Shown here piece by piece: positions 7,795 to 10,444 of a stretch of DNA of 10,444 nt; position 1 is the first letter of the stretch, and each line of letters opens with the position of its first letter. The DNA lies in assembly GCA_934552695.1 (NCBI GenBank), contig CAKTER010000043.1:1-10444 (forward strand). The letters run 5' to 3'. The translations under genes and the position numbers were made by a program. The notes under the pieces are model-generated. The model did no database searches and was not told where the DNA came from. It worked only from the letters and a program-made list of their open reading frames with translations. Source of the DNA: an uncultured Eubacteriales bacterium (GTDB lineage Bacteria; Bacillota; Clostridia; Lachnospirales; Anaerotignaceae).

Positions 7795-7823
7795 ATTATA
7801 TTAAATTTTTAAGAAAATTGCAA
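7795..7823 (-). promoter_or_regulatory. Promoter of the pheA-gdpP-rplI-dnaB operon
   Basis: On the minus strand, -35 TTGCAA (7818-7823) and a perfect -10 TATAAT (7795-7800) are spaced by 17 nt, within an AT-rich stretch. The predicted start is near 7788, about 17 nt before the pheA ATG. It looks like a strong housekeeping promoter. Confidence 0.83.
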
Positions 7824-7860
7824 ATAATTCTCATCGCCTAAGCACTTTGATATTTTCCCG

Positions 7861-7889
7861 TTGTCACGCCACCCACTCTGTGATAGAAT
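7861..7889 (+). promoter_or_regulatory. Promoter of the DUF1015 gene
   Basis: -35 TTGTCA (7861-7866) and -10 TAGAAT (7884-7889) have a 17-nt spacer. The predicted start is near 7896, giving a leader of about 73 nt. The two -35 boxes of the divergent promoters are about 37 nt apart. Repeated TCTGTGATA motifs overlap the -10. Confidence 0.68.
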
Positions 7890-7910
7890 CTGTGATAATT
7901 AAGCTATCAC
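7877..7910. repeat. TCTGTGATA direct repeats plus inverted TATCAC: operator candidate
   Basis: TCTGTGATA occurs at 7877-7885 and 7889-7897, a 12-nt period. The second copy's GTGATA (7892-7897) also pairs with TATCAC (7905-7910) across 7 nt. The first repeat overlaps the -10 and the dyad covers the predicted start of the DUF1015 transcript, so a repressor site is plausible. No regulator is identified. Confidence 0.5.
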
Positions 7911-7931
7911 TTTTCAACTATTTGCCATTTC

Positions 7932-7945
7932 GGCCCCTGCGGGCC
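7932..7945 (+). other. GC-rich hairpin in the DUF1015 leader
   Basis: GGCCC-CTGC-GGGCC forms a compact 5-bp stem with a 4-nt loop, 8 nt before the AAAGGAGG ribosome site (7954-7961). It might influence mRNA stability or loading. No T-run follows, so it is not an intrinsic terminator. Confidence 0.4.
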
Positions 7946-7968
7946 CCACCGATAAAGGAGGAATTGCT

Positions 7969-9237
7969 ATGCCCCAACCCTTTTACCCCGCCGATATTTT
8001 ACTGCCCCGCCTCACCGCTCCGGAGGATTGGCAAAAATGGTCGGTAATTGCCTGCGACCAGTTCACCTCCGAGCCGGAATATTGGGAGGCCGCCGCCGCT
8101 TTGGTGGGCAGCGCCCCCTCCACCCTGAACCTAATCCTGCCCGAAAGCAAGCTGGGCCGGGAGGATACCCCCGCTGCCATCGAGAAAATCAACCAAACCA
8201 TGCGGGAATACGACCGGTCCCTGTTCACCGCCTATCCCCAGTCTCTGATTTATGTGGAGCGTCACCTGAACACCGGTGTGCTGCGGCAGGGGCTCATCGG
8301 CTGCGTCGATTTGCGGGAATACAGCTACGAAGCCCAATCCAACGCCCAAATCCGGGCTACCGAGGGTACGGTGCTGGAGCGTATCCCACCCCGGGTGGCC
8401 ATCCGGCGGGACGCTGTGCTGGAGCTGCCCCATGTGATGCTTTTGATGGATGACCCGGAGCGAGGCATTTTGGAGCCGCTGGCCGCCCAAAAGAATACGT
8501 TTCAAAAGCTATACGAGTTTGATTTGATGCTGGACGGCGGCCACATCGCCGGGTACTTGGTCAGCCCGGCAGAACAGGCCCGTATTATGGCTGCTTTGGA
8601 GGCTCTGGCTACGCCGGAAGCCATGCAGAAAAAGTATGGGCTTTCTACCAGCCCCATGCCCTATGCCATGGGCGACGGCAACCACTCGCTGGCCAGCGCC
8701 AAAGCCGCCTACGAGGAGGTATGCCGGGGCCTGACCCCGGAGGAGGCCGCCGTCCATCCCGCCCGCTACGCCCTGTGTGAGCTGGTAAACCTCCACAGCG
8801 ACGCTTTGGAGTTCGAACCCATTTACCGTACCGTGTTCGGGCTGGAGCCCGCCCGGCTGCTGGCCGATTTTTCTGCCTATGCCGCTGCCCAGCAAGGCCC
8901 TCATCCCGCCCAGACCGTCACCCTGACCTTTGGGAATGAGGAGGCCATTGTGACCGTAGCCCACCCCACCCATAGCTTAGCGGTCGGCACCGTGCAAAAC
9001 TTTTTGGACGCTTACCTGCCCCGGCACCCCGAAGCCCGGCTGGACTACATCCACGGGCTGGACACCGCCCGGGAGCTTTCCCGCCGGGAAAACACCGTGT
9101 CGCTGCTGTTTGCCGGGATGAAAAAGGAGGACCTTTTTCCCTCGGTATTGCAGGACGGCTCCCTGCCCCGGAAAACCTTTTCTATGGGGGAGGCCCGGGA
9201 TAAGCGCTATTATCTGGAAGCCCGGCACATTCGCTGA
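7969..9237 (+). CDS. DUF1015 family protein
   Basis: A complete, probably cytosolic protein of 422 residues with no signal peptide or membrane segment; its biochemical role is not established as far as I know. Features I recognise as typical of DUF1015: an N-terminal region with VIACDQFTSEPEYW (26-39), the block IRATEGTVLERIPPR (128-142), the motif AMGDGNHSLASAK (233-245) whose polar GDGNHS (235-240) suggests an active or ligand site, LVNLHSDALEFEPIYR (272-287), and a conserved C-terminal block LPRKTFSMGEA-KRYYLE. The ATG at 7969 has an excellent AAAGGAGG site (7954-7961), 7 nt upstream. It is a single-gene transcript with its own promoter and terminator, divergent from pheA and convergent with the DUF58 gene. 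Any enzymatic activity is unknown. Confidence 0.88.
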   Translation: MPQPFYPADILLPRLTAPEDWQKWSVIACDQFTSEPEYWEAAAALVGSAPSTLNLILPESKLGREDTPAAIEKINQTMREYDRSLFTAYPQSLIYVERHLNTGVLRQGLIGCVDLREYSYEAQSNAQIRATEGTVLERIPPRVAIRRDAVLELPHVMLLMDDPERGILEPLAAQKNTFQKLYEFDLMLDGGHIAGYLVSPAEQARIMAALEALATPEAMQKKYGLSTSPMPYAMGDGNHSLASAKAAYEEVCRGLTPEEAAVHPARYALCELVNLHSDALEFEPIYRTVFGLEPARLLADFSAYAAAQQGPHPAQTVTLTFGNEEAIVTVAHPTHSLAVGTVQNFLDAYLPRHPEARLDYIHGLDTARELSRRENTVSLLFAGMKKEDLFPSVLQDGSLPRKTFSMGEARDKRYYLEARHIR

Positions 9238-9250
9238 GTGAAATAAAAAC

Positions 9251-9295
9251 GCCCGCTGGTCTCTCCGCAAAGGGAGGCCAACGGGCTTATTTTTT
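9251..9295. terminator. Bidirectional terminator between DUF1015 and DUF58 genes
   Basis: A stem of about 14 pairs with one C-A mismatch (GCCCGCTGG... / ...GCCAACGGGC, 9251-9286) and a small CGCAAA loop is followed by TTATTTTTT on the plus strand. The minus strand has a matching GTTTTTATTTC after the stem. It should stop transcription from both convergent genes. Confidence 0.92.
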
Positions 9296-9307
9296 GTGTT
9301 TTTTCGG

Positions 9308-10189
9308 TCACACCCGGCTTTCGGCCTGCAAAATCTGCCGCAGGGCCAAAAACGGGCCATCCCGGCCATCGGGGGAGGCAAAGCCCGCTCCCAACTCCCG
9401 GCACAGGGTTGCCAGCTGGCTCTCGTAGGCCCGGCGGTTTTCCTCGTAGGCCGCAAGCACCGTCGGGGTCAGCTCCAAATCCACCGCTCCCTTGGTTTCG
9501 GCATCCACCAGCCGCAGGGCGCCGGAAAGCGCCGGCCGCCGTTCTTCTTCCCCCAGCACCTGCACCAAAACCACGTCCTGCCGCCGTTTTCGCAAGGCCA
9601 GCAGCCCATCCCGCACCCCGTCCTCCGAAAAGAAGTCGGAAAACACCAGCGTCAGGCCCCCGGGCCGCAGCTGCCCGGCCAGCCCCTGTAAGCTTTCCGA
9701 AAGCCGGGTGCCCCCGGCATAGGTCAGCCCGTCCAAAAAATCCACCGCCCGGGGCAGGTTTTGCCGGGAGGTCACCCCCTCCAGCGCCTTGCTTTCGCCG
9801 CCGCAGGCATACAGGTTCAGCCGGTCGGCCCCCTTCAAGGTCAAAAACGCCAGGGACGCCGCCCACAGCTTTTGCGCCGCTGCCTTGTCTGCCGCCGCCC
9901 CTATGGAAGCGCTGGTGTCCAGCACCACATTCACCGTCAGCTGCCGTTCCTCCAAAAACAGCTTAATATACAGCCGGTCGAACCGGGCCGCTCCGTTCCA
10001 GTCGATGCGCCGCAGGTCATCCCCGGGGACATATTCCCGGAAATCGGAAAACTCCACCGATCCACCCTTGGCCGTAGACCGCCGCATTCCGGCATACCCG
10101 CCGCCGCTCAGCCGCTTCCGGCTTTCCAGCACCAAGGCCTCCAGCCGGGCCAAATAGTCCCGGGTCAGCTGCTCCGAAAGCCCGCTCAT
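9308..10189 (-). CDS. DUF58 family protein with von Willebrand factor A-type domain
   Basis: A 293-residue protein that usually pairs with a MoxR AAA+ ATPase; such pairs are thought to act in complex assembly or metal insertion, but the target here is unknown. The DUF58 signature is clear at residues 46-78: EFSDFREYVPGDDLRRIDWN followed by AR-DRLYIK. It runs into a vWA-like fold with a full metal-ion site (MIDAS): DTSAS with Asp91, Ser93 and Ser95, Thr161 in GGTRLSESL, and Asp185 in VFSDFFSED. No membrane segment is evident, so this is the short soluble form. The ATG at 10187-10189 overlaps the stop of the upstream moxR-type gene (ATGA), with GAGGAG (minus strand, 10195-10200) as ribosome site, implying coupled translation and matched amounts of the two partners. 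Confidence 0.93.
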   Translation of the reverse strand: MSGLSEQLTRDYLARLEALVLESRKRLSGGGYAGMRRSTAKGGSVEFSDFREYVPGDDLRRIDWNGAARFDRLYIKLFLEERQLTVNVVLDTSASIGAAADKAAAQKLWAASLAFLTLKGADRLNLYACGGESKALEGVTSRQNLPRAVDFLDGLTYAGGTRLSESLQGLAGQLRPGGLTLVFSDFFSEDGVRDGLLALRKRRQDVVLVQVLGEEERRPALSGALRLVDAETKGAVDLELTPTVLAAYEENRRAYESQLATLCRELGAGFASPDGRDGPFLALRQILQAESRV

Positions 10190-10444
10190 GGCAACTCCTC
10201 CGCCAGCAGCCGGTCAATGAGGGCATCGGGGGAAAGCCCCTCGGCCAGGCCCTCGAAGTTTAAAAACAGCCGGTGGCGCAAAACCGGGTGGGCCGCTGCC
10301 CGCACGTCCTCAAACGCCACATTAAACCGGCCCGCCAATAGGGCAAAAATCCGGCTTACCTCCATAAGCGCCTGGGCCGCCCGGGGGCTGGCTCCGTAGC
10401 GAACGTATTGCTTTACAAAATCCGGGGCCTCCGGGCTTTCGGGG
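10186..10444 (-). CDS. MoxR-family AAA+ ATPase, C-terminal part (partial)
   Basis: Only the last 86 codons lie in the window; the start and the ATPase core are beyond the right edge. The visible segment has the MoxR lid-domain signature: YVRYGASPRAAQALMEVSR, then LLAGRFNVAFEDVRAAAHPVLRHRLFLNFE, ending DALIDRLLAEELP. The YGASPRA arginine corresponds to the sensor-2 region of these ATPases. MoxR proteins act as chaperone-like ATPases working with vWA partners; the DUF58 gene directly downstream, overlapping by 4 nt, is that partner. Catalytic motifs cannot be judged here. Confidence 0.92.
   Translation of the reverse strand, partial: PESPEAPDFVKQYVRYGASPRAAQALMEVSRIFALLAGRFNVAFEDVRAAAHPVLRHRLFLNFEGLAEGLSPDALIDRLLAEELP

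Noticed and set aside
7772..7968. T-box, riboswitch or leader-peptide attenuator upstream of pheA
   Set aside because: The predicted transcript start is only about 17 nt from the ATG. No T-box consensus or Phe-rich short frame is present on the minus strand.
9409..9966. A 185-codon open frame on the plus strand opposite the DUF58 gene
   Set aside because: It is extremely Pro/Arg/Ala-rich with no ribosome site or domain; a complement-strand artefact of GC-rich codons.

Overview
The window looks like ordinary chromosome from a GC-rich Bacillota, most likely a Clostridia member of the Oscillospiraceae/Ruminococcaceae kind. This is inferred from three features: Bacillus-type LexA boxes (CGAA-N6-TTCG) between lexA and a divergent LysM gene, a GdpP-rplI-dnaB cluster, and strong AGGAGG-type ribosome binding sites. 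There are no mobile elements, CRISPR arrays, tRNA or rRNA genes. Nothing here looks like a hidden novel defence or mobile system. The most rewarding parts are the regulatory regions.

Left part (1-2912): a divergent SOS module. A short LysM membrane protein resembling the division inhibitor YneA runs leftward off the edge. lexA runs rightward, followed 11 nt later by nadE (glutamine-dependent NAD+ synthetase). The gap holds two face-to-face promoters, each with 17-nt spacers, and three LexA-box-like sites. One site lies in the spacer of the LysM promoter, one just downstream of that promoter's -10, and one overlaps the -35 of lexA. nadE has no promoter gap of its own, so it is probably read with lexA.

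Middle (3070-7968): a strong two-way terminator hairpin separates nadE from a leftward operon, pheA - gdpP - rplI - dnaB, with gaps of 4, 3 and 29 nt. It encodes prephenate dehydratase, a membrane c-di-AMP phosphodiesterase, ribosomal protein L9 and the replicative helicase. A near-consensus promoter (TTGCAA-17-TATAAT) sits only about 20 nt upstream of pheA, leaving no room for a T-box or leader peptide.

Right part (7861-10444): a divergent promoter (TTGTCA-17-TAGAAT), with repeated TCTGTGATA motifs over its -10, drives a DUF1015-family gene that ends at a strong two-way terminator. Converging on it is the end of a leftward moxR - DUF58 pair: the C-terminal lid of a MoxR AAA+ ATPase overlapping by ATGA with a complete DUF58/von Willebrand A protein. 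No gene-free stretch exceeds 300 bases; the longest, 2913-3130, contains the terminator and one weaker inverted repeat.
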